A stretch of 64,000 nt of DNA from Toxoplasma gondii ME49 (Eukaryota > Apicomplexa > Conoidasida > Eucoccidiorida > Sarcocystidae). Location: the NCBI RefSeq assembly GCF_000006565.2, contig NC_031476.1:3372458-3436457 (forward strand). The letters run 5' to 3'. The translations under genes were made by a program, and so were the position numbers. Numbering within the stretch: position 1 is the first letter of the stretch; each line of letters begins with the position of its first letter. The notes below the pieces were generated by a model. That model was not told the origin of the DNA and searched no databases. It saw only the letters and a program-made list of their open reading frames with translations. Shown here piece after piece: positions 47,503 to 58,451 of this stretch.

Positions 47503-50500
47503 ATGGTGTCGGACTCAAACATGGCAAACGGCGCTGCCCCCTCTCAGGGCGGCTTGGGCCTCATCAAGCTCATGTCCCCTTACTGGGACTCCCACATGTC
47601 GATCCCTGTGATGGACTGGATGTTGTCCAACGAGGTGTGTACTCTCTCACTCTCTTTCTCGAAGGCGAAGGCAGCTCGGTTTCCCGTCCTTCCTTCCCGG
47701 CAGTGCCACGTACTAATTCTGGCCCTTTGGAATCTCCTGCCTCTTTCTCCCGGCTCTCTCTCGCCCTCTGCGCGCTTCTTGTCCCTAGAGTCACTGCGTG
47801 CAGACATGTTTTCTCTTACAAATACACCTTCGAGTGTGTGTCGGCAACCCGGAGACGGGGTAACACGTTCCGTTCTCAGGTCGCATAGCGGTCTGTACTA
47901 GAAATGCTAAAGTTCTTCGAATTCGCGAAACCGAGCCCACTGTCCTGACACACGCTCCTCTGAGATGTGTGATCTGGCCGCGCGTGCTCTACACAGAGCG
48001 GTCGATTGTGTGTTCGTGTTTCTTTCCTCAGTGTGAACATGAAACATCCGTGACGATGAACTTGAGAGACCAATGAGCGTCTAGGTATTACCCATTACCT
48101 TTCAATGGTCTCCAGACTTTTCTTCGTCTTCCTTTCTTCCTGCCTCAAACGCTCGCTGAATTTTGTCTCCACCTATGGTCTTCATTCGTTTCTTCTGTCA
48201 CCACCTTCCAAGGAGGACCAAGTGATTTCTGAACTCTCAGTGGTCGAGAAACGCGAGTCTCGTTCTTCCCTGTTGTCGTTTCACCAGATTCCGTGACGGC
48301 GGTTCTGCGGTACAGTGCGTGCCGCAGCTCCAGTGGCTGCCCGGTGGATCAGGACCTGTCGCAGAGTCACGTCTCCGGTTTTTTACCGACCTTTGTTGAA
48401 TGTCTTGTGGCAGGACAGGAACTCTCCCGCTGAAGCCTTTTTTCTCTCTTTTTCTCCCGCGTGCTTTGCAGATGATCACACCGGAAGAACGCGAGCAAAT
48501 GGGACAGAGTCTTCTCGGACAGGCTGCCACAACTCCTGCGGGGCGCGCCGCCGTCGAGGCAGAAATTCGGGAAATCGAAGCGAAACTGGTGAATTTCAAC
48601 AATGCCATTGAGGCCTACAAGAAGGAGCAGCAGAAGCGCATAGGCGGCTACCCCGATCGCAAGACACTCGTCGATCTCAGCGAGTGGTGGATGACGGTAC
48701 GTTTCTAAAAAACGAGCGTGTCCTGAACCTGCCGAACTTTTTTTCCCGGCGACAGCAGGTGGGCAACTACACCCTCGAAACCTGTGCAAATTCAGTGCCA
48801 AGCTACTGTCGATCACCCTTTGTTGAAGCACTGTGGATATAGTGGGGTCCACGCGATGCAAATGTCTCCTTGGTCCCCCAGCACAGTTCACGCGACTCCG
48901 CGAGTGTTTAACTGAAAGGATGGCTATTCAGCTACCGTAGGACCGTCGTGTCCAAGGCAAGTCGAGCGGAGAGAGGGCAGGGTGCGTGGGCGGCGTCAGT
49001 CGGAGTAAACGCAAAAATCAGGTCGAAAGATCTGAAGAACGGCTAGAAGGACAACGCATTTGAATGCTCGTTGTCGAACTGGGATTGGGAGTGGAGACTC
49101 TGTTTCGACAAAACCGGATACGAGAGAGGAAGCGAAGCAAGAGGTACAGCCCACTTTTCTCGTGACCCCTCACGGACAGAAGCAGAAAGCTTTTCTCGCC
49201 GGCGTCTCTGCCAGGGTGCCACCCACCACTTGGCTTCTTTAAAGCTGATTTTCATCTCGCAGTATGTTTTTTCTCGCGAATCACCTGGTTCTCCATGGTC
49301 GACTCCGCGACGCGTTCTGCGGCGCTTTCTTCGCTTTCGCGCGAAGCTGCGGCTGTTCTCTTACTCTGTGTTTCTCTGTGTCTGTCACGTGCAGAACTCG
49401 GGGCAGTCGCCAGCTCCGCCTGCTCTCGAGTTGGGCGTCGACGCTCTCGTTCCGCGTCTGGCGAAACTTTACTACGACATCGGCGACTACAAACAGTCGC
49501 TGCAGCAGCTGCAGTACATGCTGACCACCCTCTACGAGCTCCTTGCTGAAGGTGAGGCGATTCGCTGAAAGCGCGTGTGCCAGGTTCCTTCAAAATGGAA
49601 GCCGCAGATCGTCGGAGAGGGGCTTTTGCTTCGTTTCGCTCCATTCCGAAAAACCGATAGGTTCGCTTCGGTGTGTTTGCTCTGTACCCTATCTCTTGCC
49701 TTCATACATATATACATACAAAACACCCTTCAGTTTTGAGTTGTGTTTCTCTCCTGTTCATGGCTTCGTTTGCCGGGCCTTGTTGTTTTCAGGGACGAAC
49801 ACCCAGACGCGTATGGCGTGCTACTGGGGTGTTTGCGCGTGCATTATTCTGCTGCACCACCAGCAGCAGAGCGAGAACAAGTCGGCAGCGTCCGAGGAGA
49901 CAGAAAAGAAGGAAGCTGCTCAAGACGAAGAACTGCTGCAGACTCTCGACCATGGCGAGGACGAGGAGGGAGATGCAGCGAGGGCAGCGCTGGCAGAAGC
50001 GGCGAAGAAAGCCGCTGTGGAGACACACACTGCAGCTCAGTGCATTTTGAAGCTCGGCGATATTCTAGACCAAGTGGCTGCTGCCTCCAGCAAAAAAGAT
50101 CACCAGGGCAACCCGCCGCTGCCTGCCGGTCTGACCATGTCCAGAGAGCAGCAGCTGCTCAACCGATCGTGGCTTCTCCACTGGAGTGTCTGGCCGCTCT
50201 TCCGATACTATTTCTTAATGGTCCACACCAAACAATTCATTCCCAGAAACCAGGCTTGGAGTCTCATGCTCGAGTGGGTCCTCCACGAAGGGTAAGTAGG
50301 ACATTCGGCCACCACACATGAAAGCAAGGAATCTGTGCTGCCTTTATACATATATATATATATGTAGGTATTTTATTTGTATTTGCAGGTATGGTTTCCG
50401 TGTTTGAGTGAGAGGCAAGATGTCCGTGTGTTTGTTTTGTCTGTCATGCCTCGATGCGTGGCGAGGCGTTCGGAAAGAGAGAAGGCGAGTGGGGAAAGAG

Positions 50501-53500
50501 TTTCGTTTCTTTCTGCGACACCAGGTGGTGTTACGGCCCGGGATTGCCTCTGGAGACTGTCAACATGCGAATGCCGCTCGCGACCTGTGGATGGATTTCC
50601 GTCTTCGTCTTTGAGTAGCGGTGGAGTAGCCAGAACATTCGCTGCAGTTCGGCGACCGCAGCTATACCCTGCACCGTCACTCCGCATTCGAAGTAGATTC
50701 GGTGTGATCATCCTGCTTCTGCCTGCTTTCAGAAACCTGTCCTGCGTCACAGTCGTGTGTCCGCATCTTCTGCGATATTACGCCGTCTACGCGATTCTGA
50801 ATCGCAAGAGAAAAGATCATTTCCAAGCTGTCATTACAGTACGTCCCTTCGTGCCGCATGCACTCGGGTAGAAAGCGGACCTTTTCCCTCTTCGAGCATA
50901 TTCGTCTTCGTGTCAGGACCGCATGCACGACCGAGAAACCACATCTAACTGAGCTGAGGAACACGCAGGATGGACACGAATGGAGGAAAACGAGAATGAG
51001 GAAGACGTGACAGAAGTTTCTGCAGATCTCGTAGTACCCTCGCGGGATAGTGTATGCGTCAAACGGCGAACCGTTGTAGTTTCGACTCTGTTTTGTGACG
51101 AGGTTCCTTTTTTCTCAGAAGGCAGGGTTAAAACAAGCATGGAATCCTAACCAGATAGTAACAGAAGCTAAACATCTCAGGAAGTTGTTGAGAGACACCA
51201 CAGCGAGCCCAGCAGCGGTGTCGATACACCTCCCGTTCTGCTCGGTGTTGCACTTTCAACTGTCTGTGTCACGTTCGTGTAGTGGGTTCTTCGTGTTGCC
51301 GTTCTGCTTAAGCTGAGGCCTGAAGTGGGATAGCACTTGTTTTACTAGGAATAGGTCGTCCACGTATAGGTGCTAAGAGGGTTCCAACAGACCATACACA
51401 GGGGTACCGTGCACCACGTTTCAGGACAGGTTGTCTCTGGTGAGACACACTGCATAGGACTTCATTGCCGAGTTTAGAACCACCAACTTCTTTATGGTCG
51501 CAACACTCCATCACGTCAGAAAACTGCTCAAGAGAGCTGGAAGTGTTGGCTTTTCGTCTATTTTTTCTGCAGGCGATAGGCCAGGGCAAGAACCGCTACA
51601 GTGACCCCTTCACTTCTCTCTTGGAGGCTCTTTTCCTTGACTTCAACTTCGACGAGGCTCAGCACCACATCGCTCGAATTGGAGAGGTAAGGCTCTCCAC
51701 CTTTTCTGTGCCTCTAGGATCCGCTCTTACTTGGTTTGTTTTTCCAGTTGCACGCGTGTGTATATACACCTGGTTGTGCGTATGTGTGTGTGTGTGTGTG
51801 GCTTTGCGTATTTCCTTTTCCAGGAATGTGACTCGGACTTCTTTCTTCAGCCTCTCAAGGGAGCGATCAACGAATTCGCACGCTTGTTGATCTTCGAGAC
51901 CTACTGCCGTATTCACAAGTGCATCAACGTCGAGTAAGCAGAGGGAAGAGAAACACGAAGAACTTTTTCGCGTTGTATACCGTTTTGCCGTCGAATTCGA
52001 TGCCACAAACCGAAGGTAGCGGTCACCGGGGAGTTGTCTCTGTTTTCCTCGATCTCTCTGCCTCTGCTTCTCCCGCGCTACGCTCTCTCTCTCTCTGACC
52101 CGTCCTTCCTGTTTCTCTCTCTTCCCTTGTTTCCGCCTGTGTCTCTAGAACTGTTCTTGACCGGTTCATGTCGATCAGCTTCCGTCGATCGTTTCCCAGT
52201 CTCAAGAAGACTGCACGGCTTTTCTTGGGGTGTCCTGCTAACCACCCGAATTGAAGAGCTTCATCCTGTGTCCTGTTGACGGATTTGGTGTAAATGATCT
52301 CTTCATATTGTCGAGTATATATTCAGTTATGTTTCTGTCGCGTTGGTACCTTGGGATTCCCAATTAGAGTACAGTAAGCTCGATAGTCATCTGGCGTGTA
52401 TTGACCTACCGGTACATGCGTATATATATATATATATATATTCATAGGCGTTTATCTGGTCTATGTATAGGTCTATGTATATCCAGTGGTGTGCATTCAA
52501 GTCCTGTTCCTGTCGGTGTTGTTGTGGGATTCGTAGACAGAGTGTGGATGGCTCTCTAGTTAAAGACGTTCCAAAAGCGTTCTCTCAATGCACAGCGACT
52601 GGTCCGTGATGCCTGTCGTTTGCTCTTTGCAGCATGATTGCCAAGAAGGTGAACATGTCCCCTGAGGCTGCTGAGCGGTGGATTGTGAATCTCATCCGGC
52701 ACGCTCGTCTTGGTGAGGAGACAGTAGTGGAATGAGTACTCGTGATGTGTTAGGTAAAGGCAGTTTTGCTTCAAACACACCTTCGGATATCGTCCTCTTT
52801 TCAGCCCCCTATGCACTATTTTGTCCTCGTCCGTCGTTGTTCATTTCAAGAGGACAGCGACAAGCTAGTCTCATTGCGAAAAGGGAAGAGACCACTGCGG
52901 GTGAGGAACAGCTCAAGACAGAGCTGCAAGGACGAGGGCAGGTGATCGCGTGGAACTTCTTGCATGCAGTGCCCATTTGTCTGACCACACTCCGATCTGA
53001 GTGCCGCCTGCGTGCGGCTTCGAGTGCACAAGTTCAAGGTTTTCCCTGTTCGTTCTGCTTCGGCTGTGGGGGGTCGTAAATGTGCCAATACGCAGAGACA
53101 GAAAGGCGATGAGATACAAGAGAACCTGAGACACAAAAGACAGATGAAGAGCTGCGTGTCGATTTTTTCTGTCTTCAGAGGCACGCATCGACAGCGAGAA
53201 GAACCGCGTCCAGATGTCCGCTGCGCCTCCGAACCTGTACCAGCAAGTCATCGACAAAACGCGAAATCTTTGCATTCGCTCAAACTTGATTCTTCAGAAC
53301 ATTGCCAGGCCTGCAGGCTTCACTGGCCGAGAAGGCGACGACGTCGTCACGTCAAGAAGTAAGTTGCCGCAACGGGTTCAGATCGTCCACGCCTTTGCTC
53401 ACCGGGTCCAAGTTTTGCTGTGTTCTTCGTGAACACCCTGTGGAGTACAGAAAGTCTGGTGGCATCCAGCCTGCATTCGACCACCAATATTTGGATACAA

Positions 53501-54349
53501 GTTGTACAGTTTTGTGGTTTTGGCGTTGTTTGTTTCCTCCTCTGTGTCGGTCTGCCGGAGGTCTGTGTCTATTCATCTGTCTATCTGCATTGACGAAAAT
53601 GAATTTTGGGTTTTTGTATCTGCGGTGTGCTTCTGAATGTAACGGCACATTGTGGAAACAAACGACTCCTTGACTTAAACTGTGGCGTTAAGTAGGCAGA
53701 GGCCATACGCGGATTCTTGACTTCCACCTGTGCATCTAAGTTGATACTCGGTTACATATGTTAGACACTGACCTGACTTCTGTTCTCTCTAAACCAAGGA
53801 TTCTCTTTCTGCCACACACGGTGCATTTTCCAGTAACAGGCACGATGTCGAGCACCTCCTGCGAGTTCTAAGCGTGTGCTTTGTTGAGTTGTTGCCTATT
53901 TTCGTGGTTTAAGAAACCATAGAAAGGCGACGACACCAGCTGTGTTGGACGGAGATTGACCACGGAACGCTGCATGCGCAAATGGTCTTGATCCGCCGGT
54001 GCTATGCACCTGAGAGAAGCACCGGTTGTGCATTTCCGTTTCTTTATTCCTCGTTTTGTCAGCAGATAGAGAACACCCGGACGTCAGTGGGTATAAGTTG
54101 TGTGTCTCGGCTTCTCTCTCTTTCATTTTCTCAGCAAATAGACAGAGAGGAGGCCGAGGACGCCAGTGGGTCCAAGGAGGCGAAGGGGACGGTTTTTATC
54201 GCGGTGAAGGAGGAAGAGGAGGCAGAGGCGGGCGAGGAGACAGGGGACACATGGGAGATGGGAGGAGAGACCCGATGGCAGCGGTGGCTGCGTCCATGGC
54301 TAGCCGACGACAGGACGACACTGCCTTTGCGGTAAGAGCAGAGAGTTGA
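47503..54349 (+). CDS. EIF3E: Eukaryotic translation initiation factor 3 subunit E (ten exons, about 605 aa)
   Basis: eIF3e is a PCI-domain subunit of the eIF3 scaffold, which brings mRNA and the 40S ribosome together. Exons: 47503-47634, 48472-48696, 49395-49551, 49793-50291, 50733-50838, 51573-51686, 51824-51933, 52633-52712, 53179-53358, 54135-54349. All phases fit. Matches to the family: N-terminal [79 protein letters not shown], and the PCI winged-helix signature [20 protein letters not shown], followed by [11 protein letters not shown]. Two unusual additions are an acidic Ala/Glu/Gln/Lys-rich insert at about 195-285 and an Arg/Gly-rich C-terminal exon with RGG repeats. The last exon contains a donor-like GCG|GTAAGA at 54331, 18 bases before the stop; if it is used, the last residues come from a further exon that I could not find. 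Confidence 0.92.
50347..50363. repeat. (TA)n microsatellite in eIF3e intron
   Basis: A short TA run just after the donor at 50292. Confidence 0.7.
51783..51800. repeat. (TG)9 microsatellite in eIF3e intron
   Basis: A pure TG run lying 23 bases before the acceptor at 51823, within the usual branch-point/pyrimidine-tract region of a 137-bp intron. Confidence 0.85.
52419..52441. repeat. (TA)n microsatellite in eIF3e intron
   Basis: About 11 TA units in the intron between exons 51824-51933 and 52633-52712. Confidence 0.85.
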
Positions 54350-56399
54350 CGTGGACCTCGAAAACAACGAATGTTGTGCATCCGCTACGCTGTGTACTTT
54401 CTATGTTGAGACAGGTTGTGTAATGCTCGAACTCGCTGTCAGAAACATGCACTTGTGTGACCAGACGTACGAGAGCAAGAGACGGAATAGCCAAGGTCTG
54501 TTGTAGCGTCGCGGCGACCCTGCCGGGTCGTATTGAGTAAAAGTGTTTCTTTAGTAATTACCAACTGTAGAATTCGCTGAAAATTAGAATTGAACGGATT
54601 ACTTGAGTATCTTCAATCCGTTGCTCTCCCGTGGAGCAGTTTCAATTATAGTAGGCGGAAAGTGGTTATGGTTTTTAGAGCTGGAAGACAATCACTGGAG
54701 AATCAAAAAGGAAGCATTTCTCTCTCGTAGAAAAATATCAGTGGCTCGTGTTCCTTTGCTGTGTGTGGACTGTGACTGCTTGCAGGCGTAACTTCAGCCT
54801 TCCTTCGGTTATCGCTATCGTCTTGAAAGTGTGAAGTGCCCCTGTAAACAAGAAAACCTGTTTCGCCACTTCAGTTACAGTCTACATGTTTTTTCCATTT
54901 CACACGTCTTCCCTCTTTGTCTGCGCCTGTTTGTCTCTTTGTCGATCGGTCCAATGCGTCTGCATCTCTGCGGTAACTCGCCAGCTGAAAGGCAGAATTG
55001 CCCCGTTCATATGGGAGCAAAGTTACCGTGTGTTCCTCAACATATTTCTGTTCCTTCTCTGGTTCGGGTGTTTCTGCCTAATCGCAAAAGAAACTGTGTA
55101 AGCGACGGATCGGGTAATGTTTAAACTATTAAAACGGAGTTTTTGATGAGGCGAGAATCTGTTTGACGAGGTTGCGTCAGGTGCTTTGTCGATGCAAGCG
55201 TCAATCGCTGACTCCAGTGGCAAAATGCCAACCAAACATGCTAATTTAGTTTTTCCGTGAAGTCTCTGTCGAAGGAGATTCTCTATATTTTGCATAGCGG
55301 GGAAGGCCTAGGAGTGGTTTTTGCTGTTTCTTTCGCATTTTATGATACTTTCCACGTTTAGACAGGCTTGACGTCCACTCTAAAAAGTGCACAAGTCTCA
55401 CTTTTGGGTTTAGGGTTCAGCGATTGGCACACATGAGACGAACGCTTGCAATGGCATTCTGAGAAAAGGAGAAGCGATTACTTTTCTACTCAAAAGAGGC
55501 TTGTTATATGACCATAGCAAGGACGGTGTCATTTGGCCTCCCTGCTTATGTCCTTGCCACGAAGGTAGCACACACATGAAAATAAAAACGATTTTCTTAT
55601 AGGCACAATTCCAGTAAATGAAGCCATATATATTCGAGCCTCCGAGAGAACGGATACCCGCTTGTGCAAACGTCCGACACTAGATTCTCTCGGACAAGTC
55701 CAAGACTGCTTCTGAAATCGTTGACGCGATGATTGCAGCTGCCTGCGGCGCGGCGGGCTGAAGACTTGCGGGTGTGAAGGCAATGATGACGGGAGGTACG
55801 AGCTTCAGCAATAAGGTACTCGCTAACTGAGTAATCTGGCGGACAACTGAAAAGAGAGCAACTCACAGAAGCACGGGATTAACTGATCTGACAGAAGCAT
55901 TTACCGCTCCATGTCTTGCTTGCGTTATCAGTGGGCAGAGGCTGCCTGGCATCCACCGGGCATCCCATGGAGAAAGAAGCTTTTCTTGTACTGGTACTGG
56001 TGACGGCCGTTCTCTTCTGCGGGATCTATACGCTCACGCCACCTGATTAAACATCACAACGCATCCATGGTCTGACAGGCTTTACTCACGCGACCTCTAA
56101 TATAAAGTCGACAAATGGCACAAAAGCACTTCCTAAATAGCTCGAACGTTGCCGTGGACGTAGTGTGCCTAGAACGTGAGACATTAGCTCGAATCCAGGC
56201 CTCTGTCGAAACATGGACACGGGCTATCGTTTCACAAGCGGCTCCGGACCGTTGAGACGACCTCGCGTTAGCCTCGGACTGTTGATGAACTATTTCCCCG
56301 CCCTTGAAAGGCTTAAGTAACGGGAGCAAAGACTGACAACGAATTCCTGGCATCGCCGCTGACTGTTTTGTTTCGTTCTTGAAAAGCGTATTTCCACAT
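54350..56399. other. Convergent spacer between eIF3e and the four-pass membrane protein
   Basis: About 2 kb between gene 3' ends. No gene is recognised. It may contain terminal exons of either neighbour, because both genes have a donor-like GTAAG at or near their apparent stop codons. A single TTTAGGGTT near 55411 is not a telomeric array. Confidence 0.55.
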
Positions 56400-58451
56400 T
56401 TACTTACGGTTCCGTAGATGGTTGCCGGATCCTTGTCGTTGGTGACCGTTGTTGCTGGCGTCAGAACTGAATGCCTCCAACTCTTCTGCGTTGCCAACAA
56501 CGATTTTCGGAATGTGGCGGTCTTCAGAGGCGTGGCGGTGCTCGGCGCGTTTGCCGGCTTCCAGATCACGTTCAGCACCTTGACGTGAGGCGAGCTCTCT
56601 CTCGTAGGCAGATGATTCACCAGTCTCTTGTGACGCCTCAAGCTTTAAATCCGTGATGTGACGGTCGGTGAAATGGACACAAAACCAAATGGTTGCCAGC
56701 AAGTTCAGCGCCAACGCAATCACCGCGATACCACTAGAAATGCCGAGTTTGCAGACTGTTGAACCTCCAGCGGCGCTAACACAAGCGGCAACATCGGAAG
56801 TGGTTCCCCAAGCTCCCAGACCAGCAACCAATAAAACAAGCGATACAATCCAAGAAAGCGTTCCGAGCATTTTCAATGTGAATGATGGGTGAATCAAGCC
56901 GCCTGTCAGCATTCGACCCCAGGTGGTGCATAACCAACTGCACAAGAGGCCAATGGCTGCGAAGACGAAGGCAGGGATGACCAACGACCAAAATGCTTCA
57001 CCGGCCTTCTTCAGCTCCGGTAAATAGCGACAGTTGAGCTCATACACTGCCGGACCCAAAAGGGTTCGACGAACGCGAGCCATGTCGTCTGTCATGTTCC
57101 CTGAGGCAGCAGGATCTCGTCCAAAAATGACCTGAAATGGTGCTAGAGCCCAGTCGCTCAGAAAGAGTCCCTCGCTTTCCTTTTTAGTTTTGAGAGAGTC
57201 CATCCTGGGTGACACTCTTTCAAGATCAACACTATCGCTGTCAGCGTCTTTCACAGGGAATGTGGCGTTGCTCGAAATGCTGTTCCCAGCAGGCAAAACG
57301 GAGTCTCCATCCTGTCGCTGGGGATACTTGTGGCCATCGTCCAAATCGGCATATTCTTCGACGCCTTCCATAAGCTTAGCAGCTTCACGAGCATCTTGGT
57401 CTGCACCGACAGCCAGTCGACGAGAAGAGGGTTCAGAACCTATAGTTTGATTCTCCACAATCTGTTCTGGTGGATAGTCATCAGTTTCCTTCGAAGGAGA
57501 TAGAGGAAGAGAGTGCGTGCTGTTTTGAGCACCGTCTGGGTCTTCCAAGCAATACGGGCTGTCGATGAGATCCGCATACTTCCTTGGCTTATCTAGCAGG
57601 TACAGTGTTCCCGTTTCGTTGAACCGTTTCAGCTGGTGAATGCGGCGAACGCTGTCAAGGCTGCAGAACACGGAGATTGTGTTGTTGCCATTGCGATCTT
57701 CGAACTGGAATTCGTGGGATCTCCATGAACACGAAATAACCGCAAGCGACAGGAACAGTACTGAGAGAAGACCGCAGAGCGAAGAAATGCCCATTGCCTG
57801 ACTGAGCACGAAATTCCATAATTTGTTCACTTGTTCGCTCTTCTTTCCTATGCTTCTGCGAATGCCTCGGACTGAAGACGAGGTTCGAGATATTGTTCGT
57901 GACAGGTGCCTCAATGCAGCTTTTGCAGGGCGTCTTTTCTGTATCCCAGTGACGTTCTGATCATTCGGAATTTCCTCGGCTGTCACTGTGTTTCGTTTTT
58001 GTTCTTCGGGTTCCGCCATGGGACAGCTTCCATTGTTGCTTCGGTGGGTATCGGGCTGCGTAAGGATTTCCGAAGCTGCTGAAATTTCTCTCAGTGTGTC
58101 GGTTGCCGGGGTTTTCGCATCCGAGATGTCTTCGTGTTCTGTGACATGCTGCTTCGCGTGAACTGTGGCCTCCATTTGAGCCTCTGCCTGTTTACGTTCG
58201 TCATCAGCGTGATTTGGTGTCTTGTTCTCATGCGAGTGAGACAGGCCTTCGTGTGCATCTGGACGATCGGTTCCATCGGCCTGTGACTCCTTGTCAAGGG
58301 TTTTCGGCCCTTCATTTCCTGCTGTTTTTTCGAGCAGGAAGGCCGATCCCTCACTCAAGTCTTCGTTTCCGCCCATTGAGAAAAACGCCGACGAACTGTC
58401 ACTGAAACGTGGATCGTGATGCTGACCACCAGACGAAAACTCACGAATCAT
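56400..58451 (-). CDS. Hypothetical four-pass membrane protein with large lumenal/extracellular loop
   Basis: I do not recognise the family. Single open exon of 683 aa from the ATG at 58451. Residues 1-210 are hydrophilic, first acidic and His-rich, then a basic Ser/Arg patch (about 172-204). Four hydrophobic helices lie at about 217-241, 487-508, 526-548 and 568-594. The first loop is about 245 residues, with several N-glycosylation sequons (for example NET, NST, NQT, NAT, NMT) and Cys at 263, 301 and 474. The second loop has Cys at 557 and 567. The tail is charged. Four helices with a long first loop and a Trp just after TM1 recall claudin-like/tetraspan topology, but the claudin GLW-C-C motif is not evident. 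The stop falls inside a consensus donor (AACC|GTAAGTAA), so the true C-terminus may be spliced to a further exon near 56050-56350. Confidence 0.75.
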   Translation of the reverse strand: MIREFSSGGQHHDPRFSDSSSAFFSMGGNEDLSEGSAFLLEKTAGNEGPKTLDKESQADGTDRPDAHEGLSHSHENKTPNHADDERKQAEAQMEATVHAKQHVTEHEDISDAKTPATDTLREISAASEILTQPDTHRSNNGSCPMAEPEEQKRNTVTAEEIPNDQNVTGIQKRRPAKAALRHLSRTISRTSSSVRGIRRSIGKKSEQVNKLWNFVLSQAMGISSLCGLLSVLFLSLAVISCSWRSHEFQFEDRNGNNTISVFCSLDSVRRIHQLKRFNETGTLYLLDKPRKYADLIDSPYCLEDPDGAQNSTHSLPLSPSKETDDYPPEQIVENQTIGSEPSSRRLAVGADQDAREAAKLMEGVEEYADLDDGHKYPQRQDGDSVLPAGNSISSNATFPVKDADSDSVDLERVSPRMDSLKTKKESEGLFLSDWALAPFQVIFGRDPAASGNMTDDMARVRRTLLGPAVYELNCRYLPELKKAGEAFWSLVIPAFVFAAIGLLCSWLCTTWGRMLTGGLIHPSFTLKMLGTLSWIVSLVLLVAGLGAWGTTSDVAACVSAAGGSTVCKLGISSGIAVIALALNLLATIWFCVHFTDRHITDLKLEASQETGESSAYERELASRQGAERDLEAGKRAEHRHASEDRHIPKIVVGNAEELEAFSSDASNNGHQRQGSGNHLRNRK

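Noticed and set aside
51095..51316. A possible extra eIF3e exon starting AGLKQAWNP
   Set aside because: The flanking exons already join into an uninterrupted match to the family ([25 protein letters not shown]).
55405..55425. TTTAGGG-like sequence resembling the apicomplexan telomere repeat
   Set aside because: Only a single unit is present in an ordinary intergenic region; there is no array.
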